Part shown: piece by piece, positions 24,417 to 33,730 of the stretch
Numbering within the stretch: the first letter of the stretch is position 1
How the letters are laid out: every line of letters begins with the position of its first letter
Assembly (NCBI GenBank): GCA_003576705.1
Contig: QOZS01000043.1
Span: 1-46,514 of the forward strand
DNA: 46,514 nucleotides
Direction: 5' to 3'
DNA from: Desertibaculum subflavum
GTDB taxonomy: Bacteria; Pseudomonadota; Alphaproteobacteria; Ferrovibrionales; Ferrovibrionaceae
Notes under the pieces: generated by a model
Seen by the model: only the letters and a program-made list of their open reading frames with translations
What the model was told of the DNA's origin: nothing
Database searches by the model: none
Position numbers and translations under genes: made by a program

Positions 24417-25385
24417 ATGCAACGACGTCACCTTCTTGGCGTTGCCGGCGCCGTATTCGGCCTGCTCGCGGCGGGCAGCGCGCAAGCGGCCTGGCCGGAG
24501 CGGCCGGTCACCGTCATCGTGCCCTGGGGCGCCGGCGGCGGCACCGATGCCACCGCGCGCATCATCGCCTCGCTGCTGGAGAAGGAGCTCGGCAAGCCGT
24601 TCAATGTGGTCAACCGCACCGGCGGCTCGGGCGTGGTCGGCCATTCGGCGATCGCGACCGCCGCACCCGACGGCTACACGCTCGGCATGATCACGGTCGA
24701 GATCAACATGATGCACTGGCAGGGGCTCACCCCCCTGACCTACAAGGACTACACCCTGATCGCGCAGGTCAACGCCGATCCGGCGGCGCTGCAGGTGCGC
24801 ACCGATTCGCCCTACAAGTCCGCGAAGGAAGTGCTCGCCGCGGCCAAGGCCAATCCGGGCAAGCTCAAGGCGTCGGGCACCGGCCAGGGCGGCATCTGGC
24901 ATCTGGCGCTGGCCGGCATGCTGCAATCGGCCGGCATCCCGCCCGCCAACGTGCCTTGGGTGCCGAGCCAGGGCGCCGCGCCGGCCATGCAGGATCTCGC
25001 CGCCGGCGGCGTCGACATCGTCACCTGCTCCATCCCCGAGGCGCGGGCGATGATCGAGGCGAAGAAGGCGGTCGGCCTCGCGGTGATGGATTCGGTGCGC
25101 AACCCGATCTTCCCCGACGTGCCGACCCTGAAGGAGGCGACCGGCTCCGACTGGTCCACTGCGGCCTGGCGCGGCATCGCCGGCCCGAAGGGCCTGCCGG
25201 CCGAGGTGCAGCAGAAGCTCGGCGCCGCGCTGAAGAAAGTCTACGACAGCGCCGAGTACAAGAAATTCATGGCCGATCGCGGCTTCGGCGTGGTGTGGAA
25301 GGATGCCAAGGATTTCGATGCCTTCCTCGCCAAGTCCGATGCCGATTTCGGCGCGCTGATGAAGCAGCTCGGTCTCGCGAAGTAG
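24417..25385 (+). CDS. tctC: Tripartite tricarboxylate transporter substrate-binding protein (TctC/Bug)
   Basis: A 322-aa periplasmic receptor. The signal peptide MQRRHLLGVAGAVFGLLAAG is followed by a likely cleavage after SAQA (24). The mature start WPERPVTVIVPWGAGGGTD is the Bug-family signature, whose glycine-rich loop binds the ligand carboxylate. The family captures citrate and other carboxylates, or amides such as nicotinate. GGGGAGAG precedes the ATG. It is followed by a strong intercistronic hairpin and then tctB and tctA. Confidence 0.92.
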   Translation: MQRRHLLGVAGAVFGLLAAGSAQAAWPERPVTVIVPWGAGGGTDATARIIASLLEKELGKPFNVVNRTGGSGVVGHSAIATAAPDGYTLGMITVEINMMHWQGLTPLTYKDYTLIAQVNADPAALQVRTDSPYKSAKEVLAAAKANPGKLKASGTGQGGIWHLALAGMLQSAGIPPANVPWVPSQGAAPAMQDLAAGGVDIVTCSIPEARAMIEAKKAVGLAVMDSVRNPIFPDVPTLKEATGSDWSTAAWRGIAGPKGLPAEVQQKLGAALKKVYDSAEYKKFMADRGFGVVWKDAKDFDAFLAKSDADFGALMKQLGLAK

Positions 25386-25392
25386 GTTGACC

Positions 25393-25416
25393 GGCCCCGC
25401 GGGTGACCGCGGGGCC
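25393..25416 (+). terminator. Strong intercistronic stem-loop between tctC and tctB
   Basis: A perfect 10-bp stem (GGCCCCGCGG / CCGCGGGGCC) with a GTGA loop, 7 bases after the tctC stop, followed by TTCTCTTC. It may be a partial terminator or a 3'-end stabiliser that gives more TctC than membrane subunits. Confidence 0.7.
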
Positions 25417-25437
25417 TTCTCTTCCGGCGGTTCGTAT

Positions 25438-25908
25438 ATGCGCTTGAACGATGCCGTGATCGGCCTCGTGCTGATCGTCGTCGGCCTCCTGGTGATCTGG
25501 CACACGCGGAGCTTTCCCGCCATGCCGGGCCAGAAATACGGGCCCGACCTGTTCCCCAGCCTGATCGCCGCCGGCCTCGCCTTCGGCGGCGTCATCCTGG
25601 TGGCCTCCGGCCTGCGCGCCCGGGCGCCTTTCGTTCAGATGGGCGCCTGGGCCCGCTCGCCGCTTCTCCTGCTCAATTTCCTGAGCGTGCCGGCGGCGCT
25701 GCTGTTCTACATCCTGTGTTCGGATGCGCTCGGCTTCCTGCTCGCCGCGCCGCTGGTCCTGGCCGTGCTGATCGCGCTCTACCGCCGCGGCCGCGTGGTC
25801 TCCTCGGTCGCGATCGCCATCGTCGCGGCCCTGCTGATCCAGCAGGCCTTCTCGCGGCTGCTGCTGGTGCCGCTGCCGCGCGGCGTGATCGAAAACCTGA
25901 TCGGCTGA
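25438..25908 (+). CDS. tctB: Tripartite tricarboxylate transporter small membrane subunit (TctB)
   Basis: A 156-aa protein with four membrane segments (about 5-22, 40-58, 80-100, 104-140), the N-terminal G-x3-G-L-x4-W and FPSLIAAGLA features of TctB. ATG 25438 is chosen; the reading from TTG 25387 would run through the hairpin. The next gene starts 10 bases downstream. Confidence 0.88.
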   Translation: MRLNDAVIGLVLIVVGLLVIWHTRSFPAMPGQKYGPDLFPSLIAAGLAFGGVILVASGLRARAPFVQMGAWARSPLLLLNFLSVPAALLFYILCSDALGFLLAAPLVLAVLIALYRRGRVVSSVAIAIVAALLIQQAFSRLLLVPLPRGVIENLIG

Positions 25909-25918
25909 GGCGCGCGCC

Positions 25919-27391
25919 ATGCTCACCACCGCCTTCGGCCTGGTCTTCGACCCCTATGTCCTCGCGGTGATCGTCGGCTCGGCGGCGTTCGGGCTGTTCG
26001 TCGGTGCCATACCGGGGCTGACCGCGACCATGGCGACGGCGCTCCTGGTGCCGGTGACCTTCTTCATGGATCCGGTGCCGGCCATCGCCGCCATCGTGAC
26101 CGCGACCGCGATGGCGATCTTCGCCGGCGACATCCCGGCGGCGCTGCTCCGGCTGCCCGGCACGCCGGCCTCGGCGGCCTATGTCGACGAGAGCTACGCC
26201 ATGACCCGCAAGGGCCAGCTCGAGCTCAATCTCGGCGTCAACCTCGTCTTCTCCGTGGTCGGCGGCCTGATCGGCACGGTGGTGCTGGTGACGGCGGCGC
26301 CGGCTCTGGCCGAGGTCGCGCTCAACTTTTCCTCCTTCGAGTATTTCTGGCTCGCGCTGCTCGGCCTTACCTGCGCCGTCTTCATTTCGCCGTCCTCGCC
26401 ACTCAAGGGCGTGATCTCGCTGCTGATCGGTCTCGGCATCGCATCCATCGGCATCGACGTGACGGCCGGCCATCCGCGCTTCACCTTCGGCTCGGTCGAG
26501 ATGATGGGCGGCGTCTCCTTTATTCCGGCGATGATCGGCATGTTCGCGGTGTCGGAGGTGATGCGCAGCGTCTGCGATGCCGACGCGCCGTTGAAGCTGG
26601 CGCAGGAGCGGATCGGCAATGTGTTCCGCGGCATCGGCGCGGTGACGCGCCGCTATTGGAAGAACGTGCTGCGCGGCAGCGTGATCGGCACCGCGATCGG
26701 TGCGCTGCCCGGTGCCGGCGCCGATATTGCCGCCTGGATCTCCTTCGCGGTCTCCAAGAAATTCTCCAAGGAGCCGGAGAAGTTCGGCACCGGCCATATC
26801 GAGGGCATCGTCGACGCCACCTCGGCCAACAACTCGGCTTTGTCCGGCGCCTGGATCCCGGCGCTGGTGTTCGGCATTCCCGGCGATTCGATCACCGCTG
26901 TGGTGATCGGCGTGCTCTACATGAAGGGCATGAACCCGGGGCCGACCGTGTTCATGCAGGCGGCCGATCAGCTCTATGCCGTCTTCATCGTGTTCTTCCT
27001 GGCCAACCTCTTGATGCTGCCGCTCGGCCTCGCGGCGATCCGTCTCTCCGGCCAGATCCTGCGGGCGCCGCGCACCGTGCTGATGCCGATCATCCTGATG
27101 TTCTGCATCGTCGGCGCCTTCGCCATCAACAACACGGTGTTCGGCGTCGGCATCATCCTGGTCATGGGCATCCTCGCCTGGGTGATGGAGGAGAACGGCT
27201 TCCCGGTCGCGCCGGCCATCCTCGGCATGGTGCTGGGCGAGCTGCTCGAGGGCAGCTTCATGACCTCGATGATCAAGGCCGACGGCGACCTGCTCGCCTT
27301 CTTCCACCGCCCGATCGCTGCCGTACTCGGCGTCGCGACCATCGCGCTCTGGCTGTCGCCGTTATTGCTCCGATTGCTTCGGAAGCGTTGA
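25919..27391 (+). CDS. tctA: Tripartite tricarboxylate transporter large permease (TctA)
   Basis: A 490-aa permease with about eleven to twelve hydrophobic segments. The conserved N-terminal GAIPGLTATMATALLVPVTF (about 23-45) and the mirrored GALPGAGADIAAWISF (about 260-275) are the two TctA glycine-rich motifs, together with LRLPGTPASAA (about 75). The protein couples the periplasmic receptor to proton- or Na-driven uptake. The operon ends here; 69 bases separate it from the oxidase operon. Confidence 0.92.
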   Translation: MLTTAFGLVFDPYVLAVIVGSAAFGLFVGAIPGLTATMATALLVPVTFFMDPVPAIAAIVTATAMAIFAGDIPAALLRLPGTPASAAYVDESYAMTRKGQLELNLGVNLVFSVVGGLIGTVVLVTAAPALAEVALNFSSFEYFWLALLGLTCAVFISPSSPLKGVISLLIGLGIASIGIDVTAGHPRFTFGSVEMMGGVSFIPAMIGMFAVSEVMRSVCDADAPLKLAQERIGNVFRGIGAVTRRYWKNVLRGSVIGTAIGALPGAGADIAAWISFAVSKKFSKEPEKFGTGHIEGIVDATSANNSALSGAWIPALVFGIPGDSITAVVIGVLYMKGMNPGPTVFMQAADQLYAVFIVFFLANLLMLPLGLAAIRLSGQILRAPRTVLMPIILMFCIVGAFAINNTVFGVGIILVMGILAWVMEENGFPVAPAILGMVLGELLEGSFMTSMIKADGDLLAFFHRPIAAVLGVATIALWLSPLLLRLLRKR

Positions 27392-27460
27392 TCCGGAGGG
27401 AACCACCCCTACACCAGCCCGTTAAGGCAACGTAGCTCCAGCCTCGACGGGGAGGGCTCT

Positions 27461-28033
27461 GTGTTCGCTGCGACCCCTCCGGTCGGTCCCCTGGCCCAGC
27501 ACATGGCGCTCCACGTGCTGACAATGAATCTCGTCGCCCCGCTGATAGCCTTGGGCTTGCTCAGGATTCCCGGCTTTGCCGATCCCGGGAAGCTCCTCTT
27601 CGGCGCCAGCAGCCTGATCATCGCGACGGTGCTGCAACTGGCATTGCTCTGGGGCTGGCACGCGCCGGCGGCCCTCGCCGCGGCGCTCGGCGACCACGCG
27701 CTGCACGCCGCGATGCAGCTTTCGCTGTTCGCGGCGGCGCTCTGGTTCTGGCTTGCCGTCGTGGCGCAGAAGGCGGCCCGGCGCTGGCTCGCCATCGGCG
27801 CGCTGCTCCTGACCGGAAAGCTGTTCTGCCTGCTCGGCGTGCTGCTCATCTTCACGCCCCGGCTGCTCTATCCCGGCATCGGCGCGCCGCACGGGGCGAC
27901 GGATCTGGCCGATCAGCAGCTCGCCGGGCTGCTGATGGTGGCGGCCTGCCCGGCGACCTATGTGCTGGCCGGGATCGTGATCGCGTGGCGCTGGCTGGCC
28001 GAGCTCGGCCTGGCCGAAGCAAGGCCCGGCTGA
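27461..28033 (+). CDS. Cytochrome c oxidase assembly factor, CtaG-like (short form)
   Basis: A 190-aa membrane protein with about five hydrophobic segments. LAQHMALHVLTMNLVAPLIA (about 11-30), WGWHAPAAL (about 64-72) and DQQLAGLLM (about 147-155) match the caa3_CtaG family, in which conserved His residues handle copper for CuB/CuA delivery. It is shorter than the usual 260-300 aa CtaG, so it is either a compact form or has lost an N-terminal part. The start is GTG with GGGGAGGG just upstream. First gene of the oxidase operon. Confidence 0.8.
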   Translation: MFAATPPVGPLAQHMALHVLTMNLVAPLIALGLLRIPGFADPGKLLFGASSLIIATVLQLALLWGWHAPAALAAALGDHALHAAMQLSLFAAALWFWLAVVAQKAARRWLAIGALLLTGKLFCLLGVLLIFTPRLLYPGIGAPHGATDLADQQLAGLLMVAACPATYVLAGIVIAWRWLAELGLAEARPG

Positions 28034-28036
28034 GGC

Positions 28037-29131
28037 GTGGCCTGGCGGCGCGGCGCCCTCTGGGTCGGCGGAACGCTGGTCGCGCTGGCGCTCGGCGGCC
28101 TGCTCTTCGCGGCGTCCGGCATCTACAACGTCGCGGCGCGAAGCGGCCATTTCGACGTCACGACCTGGGTGATTGAGCTCGTCCTTCGCCGTTCGGTCGC
28201 GTTGCACGCCCGCTCCGCCGAGGCGCCGAACCTGGACGATATCGACAGGATCCGTCTCGGCGCCGCGCATTTCCAGGGCGGCTGTGCGCCCTGCCACGGC
28301 GCGCCGGGCACGGCGCGCAATCCGATCGTCAAGGGCATGCTGCCGGTGCCGCCCGACCTCGCCCGCGCGGCCGAGACATGGTCGGAGAAGGAGCTCTTCT
28401 GGATCGTCAGAAACGGCCTGAAATACACCGGCATGCCGGCCTGGAGCGCGCCGACGCGCGAGGACGAAGTGTGGTCCGTCGTCGCCTTTCTGCGCCGGCT
28501 GCCGACGATGGACACGGCGGGATATCGCGCGCTGGCAGAGGGCGAGGCGGAGCCGGCCGTCGCGCAGCGCGCCGGCTGGTCGCCGGAATTGCTCCGCTGC
28601 GGCCGCTGCCACGATACCTCTGACCGTCCGAGCGCAAGCCAGCTGGTGCCTCGGCTCGCCGGCCAGTCGGCACGCTACTTCGCCGCCGCGCTCAGAGCCT
28701 ACAAGGACGAGTGGCGGCCAAGCGGCATCATGCAGCCGATTGCCGCCGAGCTCGACGAAGCGGCGATCGACCGCCTGGCGGAGCAATATGCGCGCCTTCC
28801 CGGCCTCGTCGGCACGGCGCCGACGGCGCTGGCGGACGACCTGTCCCAGGGCCGCTCGATCGCCACCGCGGGCGTCCCGGAAGCCGGCATTCCGGCCTGC
28901 CTCAGCTGCCATGCGAGCGGCTATGGCCTGTACCCCCGGCTGATCGGTCAATCGGCCGCCTACATCCGCCAGCAACTGCACCTTTTCCAAGCCGGGCAGC
29001 GCGAGCAGACAGTGCTGGGGCAGATCATGACCCCGGTCGCCAGGCGGCTGAACGATCGACAGATCCAGGAAGTCGCCGACTTTCTCGCGTCTTCCGGCAG
29101 GGAGCCTCCAGGCGGGGATCTCTCGCCGTGA
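28037..29131 (+). CDS. Membrane-anchored tri-heme cytochrome c
   Basis: A 364-aa protein with an N-terminal anchor (about 7-28) and three heme c motifs: CAPCH (83-87), CGRCH (188-192) and CLSCH (288-292). The first domain resembles the cytochrome c at the left window edge (anchor, then YNVAA and a His), and GMPAW (132-136) is a likely axial Met site. The second and third units resemble each other (RLAGQSARYF; RLIGQSAAYI), suggesting duplication. It likely delivers electrons to the CuA centre of the next gene. The GTG start follows the ctaG-like stop by 3 bases; its stop overlaps coxB as GTGA. Confidence 0.9.
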   Translation: MAWRRGALWVGGTLVALALGGLLFAASGIYNVAARSGHFDVTTWVIELVLRRSVALHARSAEAPNLDDIDRIRLGAAHFQGGCAPCHGAPGTARNPIVKGMLPVPPDLARAAETWSEKELFWIVRNGLKYTGMPAWSAPTREDEVWSVVAFLRRLPTMDTAGYRALAEGEAEPAVAQRAGWSPELLRCGRCHDTSDRPSASQLVPRLAGQSARYFAAALRAYKDEWRPSGIMQPIAAELDEAAIDRLAEQYARLPGLVGTAPTALADDLSQGRSIATAGVPEAGIPACLSCHASGYGLYPRLIGQSAAYIRQQLHLFQAGQREQTVLGQIMTPVARRLNDRQIQEVADFLASSGREPPGGDLSP

Positions 29132-30120
29132 GCCCCGTCGCCAGGTGCATTCTGTTGGCCTGCCTGGTCTTGCCGCTCGCCGGCTGCGAAGGGGTCCAAT
29201 CGGTGCTCTCGCCGGAAGGGCTGTCGGCCCGGCGCATCGCGCTTCTCGCCCATGTTCTGTTCATCGGCGGCGCCGTCATTCTCGTCGGCATTGTCGCGCT
29301 GACCGCCTTGTCCATCTATGGCGGGGCGGGCTGGCGCAATCGCCTTGCCAGCGAAAAGATCGTCATCGGCGGTGGCATCGTTTTCCCCGTGGTCGTGCTG
29401 ACGGCGTTGCTCGTCTATGGCCTTGCGGTCACGCGCGTCGGCGGCACCGACCGCGCCGGGCCCGACGCGCTTCGTATCGCCGTCGTGGGCGAGCGCTGGT
29501 GGTGGCGCGTCATCTACACGGATGCCGACGGCCGGCGCTTCGAAAGCGCCAACGAGATCCGTATCCCGACCGGGCGACCGGTGGAGCTGGCGCTGACCAC
29601 CGCCGACGTGATCCACAGCTTCTGGGTGCCGAAGCTCGCCGGCAAGCTCGACATGATCCCGGGCCGGACCAACTACCAGACCGTGGTCGCGGAAGTGCCG
29701 GGCGTGAGCCGCGGGCAATGCGCCGAATATTGCGGCGGCGCCCATGCCCTGATGTCGTTCTTCGTGGTGGCGATGCCGCCGGACGAATTCGAAGCCTGGC
29801 TGGTGCGCGAGGCAGGGCCGGCAGCGGCGCCCGGCGGCGCGGCAGCATCGCAGGGTCGCCAACTCTTCCTGCGGGGCGGCTGCGGCGCCTGCCACAAAGT
29901 GCGCGGCACGCCCGCCAACGGCGCGATCGGGCCCGACCTCACGCATGTGGGCGGCCGGCTTTCCATCGCGGCGGCCACGCTGGAGACCAGCCCGCAGGCC
30001 TTCGCGAGGTGGATCGCCGAGAACCAGCACATCAAGCCGGAGAACCTGATGCCGCCGTTCCGGATTTTCGCGGACGACGAGCTCGATGCGCTCGCGACCT
30101 ATCTGACGAGCCTGAGGTGA
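29128..30120 (+). CDS. Cytochrome c oxidase subunit II fused to a C-terminal cytochrome c (caa3 type)
   Basis: A 330-aa subunit with a lipoprotein-like signal (LPLAGC, C20), two membrane segments (about 37-63, 80-102) and a cupredoxin domain with the complete CuA set: H163, C198, E200, C202, H206 and M209. The heme motif CGACH is at 252-256 with M308 (LMPPF) as probable sixth ligand. The CuA-to-heme c fusion is the hallmark of caa3 oxidases. The GTG start overlaps the previous stop by 4 bases. Confidence 0.93.
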   Translation: MSPVARCILLACLVLPLAGCEGVQSVLSPEGLSARRIALLAHVLFIGGAVILVGIVALTALSIYGGAGWRNRLASEKIVIGGGIVFPVVVLTALLVYGLAVTRVGGTDRAGPDALRIAVVGERWWWRVIYTDADGRRFESANEIRIPTGRPVELALTTADVIHSFWVPKLAGKLDMIPGRTNYQTVVAEVPGVSRGQCAEYCGGAHALMSFFVVAMPPDEFEAWLVREAGPAAAPGGAAASQGRQLFLRGGCGACHKVRGTPANGAIGPDLTHVGGRLSIAAATLETSPQAFARWIAENQHIKPENLMPPFRIFADDELDALATYLTSLR

Positions 30121-30122
30121 GC

Positions 30123-31181
30123 ATGCCGGATTTCGCCGAGCTGGGCCTGGCGGCGAATATCGGCATCTTCGCGGCGGCCGCCGTGGCGGTGTGGCTCGCC
30201 GGCACTCGCATAGCGCGCTACGCCGACGGTCTCAGCAAGAAGCTGGGCATCGGCCAGGCGGTCATCGGCCTGCTCCTGCTCGCCGGTGTCACCTCGCTGC
30301 CGGAGATCGCCGTCACGACCACCGCCGCGACAACCGGCGATGCCGATCTTGCCGTGAACAATCTCCTCGGCAGCATCGCCATGCAGGTGACGGTCATTGC
30401 CGTGATCGACCTGCTGGTCAGTCGCCGCGCCATGACGGCCATCGTTCCGGATCCCTCGCTGCTGCTGCAGGGAACGCTGAATGTGCTCCTGCTTTCGATC
30501 GCCGCCGCCGGCATCGTGGTCGGCGACATCGCCGTGCTCGGTATCGGCGCCTGGGCCTGGGGCTGCCTGATCGCCTATGTGGCCAGCGTTTGGGTGCTGT
30601 CCCAGGCACAGGGCCGGCAGCCCTGGCATGCGACGGATGCGGAGCGATCGCGCGGGAACCGGCCGTCGCCGCGGAAGAGTGGCGCCGATGCCGCGTCCGC
30701 GGAGGCATATCCGCTGCCGCGTCTGATCGCGATGACCGCCGCCGCCGCCGCCGTCATTCTGGTGGCGGGCTATATGGTGGAACGCACCGGCTCGGCGATC
30801 GCCGAACAGACCGGACTCGGTTCCAGCTTCGTCGGCTTCGTGCTGGTTGCGATCTCCACGTCGCTGCCGGAGTTCAGTTCGGCGCTCTCCGCCGCCCGCC
30901 TCGGCCTGTTCACGATGGCGATCTCCGACATCCTCGGCACCAACCTGATCAATATCGGCCTGATCTTCGTGACCGACCTGCTGGCCGGCGGCGAACCGGT
31001 GCTCAATCGGCTCGGCTCGTTCTCGATATTTGGGGCGCTGCTCGCGATCATCCTGGTCGCGATCTATATCGGCGGCGTCGCCGAGCGGCGGGACAAGGCG
31101 ATCTTCCGCATGGGGATCGATTCCTTGCTCGTGCTCGTCCTTTACGCAGGCGGTCTCGTCCTGCTCTACACGATGCGGTGA
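30123..31181 (+). CDS. Sodium/calcium exchanger family protein inside the oxidase operon
   Basis: A 352-aa protein of the Ca/cation antiporter family, with about ten hydrophobic segments in two halves separated by a hydrophilic loop (about 165-200, enriched in Ser/Pro/Arg). Each half has an alpha-repeat: LLAGVTSLPEIAVTTTAA (about 55-72) and VAISTSLPEFSSALSAARLG (about 241-260), with conserved Glu in TSLPE. It exchanges Ca2+ or another cation for Na+ or H+. ATG 30123 lies 2 bases after coxB. Its position between coxB and coxA is unusual for this family. Confidence 0.85.
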   Translation: MPDFAELGLAANIGIFAAAAVAVWLAGTRIARYADGLSKKLGIGQAVIGLLLLAGVTSLPEIAVTTTAATTGDADLAVNNLLGSIAMQVTVIAVIDLLVSRRAMTAIVPDPSLLLQGTLNVLLLSIAAAGIVVGDIAVLGIGAWAWGCLIAYVASVWVLSQAQGRQPWHATDAERSRGNRPSPRKSGADAASAEAYPLPRLIAMTAAAAAVILVAGYMVERTGSAIAEQTGLGSSFVGFVLVAISTSLPEFSSALSAARLGLFTMAISDILGTNLINIGLIFVTDLLAGGEPVLNRLGSFSIFGALLAIILVAIYIGGVAERRDKAIFRMGIDSLLVLVLYAGGLVLLYTMR

Positions 31182-31185
31182 CGCC

Positions 31186-33726
31186 GTGAACGACGACCCC
31201 GGCGCCGCGCGCCTGCCCTATCCCGAGCCCCGACCGCCCGGCGAAGTCGCCGAGCTCGAGCGCATCTGGGCCACGCCCTCTGGCTGGCGCCTGCCGACGG
31301 CGGTGAACAACACCGTCATCGGCGTCTTCTATATCGGCGCCGCCTTCACCTTCTTCATCCTGGCCGGGATCATGGCGCTGCTGATGCGGGTGCAGCTCGC
31401 GGTGCCGGAGAACACCTTCCTCGGCCAGGATCTGTACAACCAGATGTTCACCGTGCACGGCACGACGATGATGTTCCTGTTCGCCGTGCCGGCGGTGGAG
31501 GCGCTCGGCGTCATGCTGCTGCCGCAGATGCTGGCCGCCCGCGACCTGCCGTTCCCGCGCCTCAGCGCCTTCGCCATCTGGGCCTATGTGATCGGCGGCA
31601 CCGTCTTCGTCTCCACCATCCTCTACGACCTGTCGCCGAAGGGCGGCTGGTTCATGTATCCGCCGCTGACGCTGATGGAGTACTCGCCGGGCGACAATGC
31701 CGATTTCTGGCTGCTCGGCATCGGCTTCATCGAGATCTCGGCGATCGCCGGCGCGATCGAGATCATCGTCGGCTCGCTGCGCACGCGCCCGCCGGGCATG
31801 ACCCTGGCGCGGATGCCGATCTTCGCCTGGACGATGCTGATCTTCGCGCTGATGATCGTCGTCGCCTTCCCGGCCGTCATCCTCGCCACTATGCTGCTGG
31901 AGATCGAGCGCGCCTTCGGCTGGCCGTTTTTCACCGCGGCAAAGGGCGGCGATCCGCTGCTCTGGCAGCACCTCTTCTGGTTCTTCGGCCATCCCGAGGT
32001 CTACATCATCTTCCTGCCGGCGGCGAGCCTCGTCTCCATGATCGTGCCCACGATGGCGCGGACTCCGCTGGTCGGTTACCGCTTCATCGTGGTCGCCCTG
32101 ATCGCGACTGGGTTCTTCAGCTTCGGACTGTGGGTGCACCACATGTTCGCCACCGGCATCCCGGCGCTCAGCCTCAGCTTCTTCTCGGCGGCCAGCATGG
32201 CGGTGGCGATACCGTCGGGCATCCAGGTCTTCGCCTGGATCGCCACCATCGCCAAGGCGCGCGGGCGGCTTCGCATCACCACGCCCTCGCTCTTCGTGCT
32301 CGGCTTTCTGTTCATCTTCACCCTGGGCGGGCTGACCGGCGTGATGGTGGCGCTGGTGCCGTTCGACTGGCAGGTGCACGACAGCTATTTCGTCGTCGCG
32401 CATTTCCACTACGTGCTGGTCGGCGGGATGGTCTTCCCGCTCTTCGCCACCTTCTACTACTGGTTCCCCATGGTGAGCCGGAGGATGCTGTCCGAGCGGG
32501 TCGGCCGCTGGGTGTTCTGGCTGATGTTCCTCGGCTTCAACATCGCCTTCCTGCCGATGCACCTGACCGGCCTGCTCGGTATGCCGCGGCGCGTCTGGAC
32601 CTATCTCGACGGCATGGGCTGGGGCGGGCTGAACATGCTCTCCACGGTCGGCGCCTTCATCCTTGCCGCCGGCGTGGCGCTGTTCGTGATCGACCTGATC
32701 CGCTGCTTCCGCTGGGGCAGCGGTCCGGAGAACCCCTGGGATGCCGGCACGCTCGAATGGCTGCCGAACGATGTCTACTCGACGCGCAGCATTCCGCGCG
32801 TGACCGGCCGCGAGCCGCTCTGGGACCAGCCGGATCTCGCGCGTCAGGTGCAGGATGGTCATCACTATCTTCCGAATGCCCCGACCGGCGGGCGCGAGAC
32901 CCTGGTGACCAGCCCGGTCGAGGCGGAGCCGCAATACGTGATCCAGATGCCGGGGCCGAGCTGGACCCATGTGCTGGCGGCACTCTTCACCGCGGCTTTC
33001 TTCCTCTTGCTCACGGTCAAGGTGGTGGTGCCGGCCGTGATCTGCGGCGTGCTCGCGGTCGTCTGCTGCGTCGTCTGGGTCTGGGGGCTCGATCCGGGCC
33101 CGGATCGCGGCCCGATCGAGGTGGCGCGCGGGCTCAAGCTGCCGGTCTATATGACCGGGCCGGCATCGCATGCCTGGTGGTCGATGGTCGTGCTGATGCT
33201 GGTGGCGGGCTCGCTCTACCTCGCCTTCGTGTTCTCCTATCTCTACCTCTGGACCGTCTCGCCCGAATTTTGGCCTTCCGGCACCGCGCCGGCGCTGCCG
33301 CCGCACGAATGGCCGCTCGCGGCGGCGGCACTGCTCGTTGGCGCCGCCGCGGCGTTCTTCGCCGCGAGCCGCCTGCTGCCCGCGCGCGGCCGGCGCTGGG
33401 GATGGAGCCTGCTGCTGGTCCCGACCGGCGCCGCCTGTCTCGTCGGTGCCGTCGCGGTGGAGATCCTCGGCCACTGGCAGGCCGGCCTCGATCCGAGCGA
33501 GAGCAGCTATGGCGCCCTGGTCTACCTTGCCGCCGGCTTGTCAGGGCAGCTCGTCTTCGCGGTCGTGATCATGGCGCTGTTCACGGTCGCCCGGCAGGTG
33601 GCGGGCAAGCTGGACCATGTGCGTCGCTCGAGCTTCGAGAACACCTCGCTCCTGGTCTATTACACCGTCGGGCAGGCTCTGTTCGGCCTGCTTCTCGTGC
33701 ATGGGTTTCCCCATGTCGTCGGGTGA
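31186..33726 (+). CDS. Cytochrome c oxidase subunit I-III fusion (A-type heme-copper oxidase)
   Basis: An 846-aa protein. The subunit I part (about 1-600) has all heme-copper ligands: H91 (heme a), H269 in GHPEVY with E271 and Y273, HH at 318-319, H406 (heme a3) and H408. The D-channel Asp is D120 (AARDLPFPRL). From about 620 to 846 the sequence is subunit III-like, with ASHAWWSMVVLMLVAGSLYL and several further membrane segments. The protein is the catalytic core reducing O2 to water and pumping protons. The GTG start at 31186 lies 4 bases after the exchanger gene. Confidence 0.93.
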   Translation: MNDDPGAARLPYPEPRPPGEVAELERIWATPSGWRLPTAVNNTVIGVFYIGAAFTFFILAGIMALLMRVQLAVPENTFLGQDLYNQMFTVHGTTMMFLFAVPAVEALGVMLLPQMLAARDLPFPRLSAFAIWAYVIGGTVFVSTILYDLSPKGGWFMYPPLTLMEYSPGDNADFWLLGIGFIEISAIAGAIEIIVGSLRTRPPGMTLARMPIFAWTMLIFALMIVVAFPAVILATMLLEIERAFGWPFFTAAKGGDPLLWQHLFWFFGHPEVYIIFLPAASLVSMIVPTMARTPLVGYRFIVVALIATGFFSFGLWVHHMFATGIPALSLSFFSAASMAVAIPSGIQVFAWIATIAKARGRLRITTPSLFVLGFLFIFTLGGLTGVMVALVPFDWQVHDSYFVVAHFHYVLVGGMVFPLFATFYYWFPMVSRRMLSERVGRWVFWLMFLGFNIAFLPMHLTGLLGMPRRVWTYLDGMGWGGLNMLSTVGAFILAAGVALFVIDLIRCFRWGSGPENPWDAGTLEWLPNDVYSTRSIPRVTGREPLWDQPDLARQVQDGHHYLPNAPTGGRETLVTSPVEAEPQYVIQMPGPSWTHVLAALFTAAFFLLLTVKVVVPAVICGVLAVVCCVVWVWGLDPGPDRGPIEVARGLKLPVYMTGPASHAWWSMVVLMLVAGSLYLAFVFSYLYLWTVSPEFWPSGTAPALPPHEWPLAAAALLVGAAAAFFAASRLLPARGRRWGWSLLLVPTGAACLVGAVAVEILGHWQAGLDPSESSYGALVYLAAGLSGQLVFAVVIMALFTVARQVAGKLDHVRRSSFENTSLLVYYTVGQALFGLLLVHGFPHVVG

Positions 33727-33730
33727 GCGC

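Noticed and set aside
29145..31181. A single 678-aa fusion ending in the cation exchanger
   Set aside because: The first half is an out-of-frame reading of coxB; the exchanger starts at ATG 30123.
31048..33474. 808-codon minus-strand open frame over coxA
   Set aside because: Arg/His/Glu-rich antisense shadow of the CoxI-III gene.
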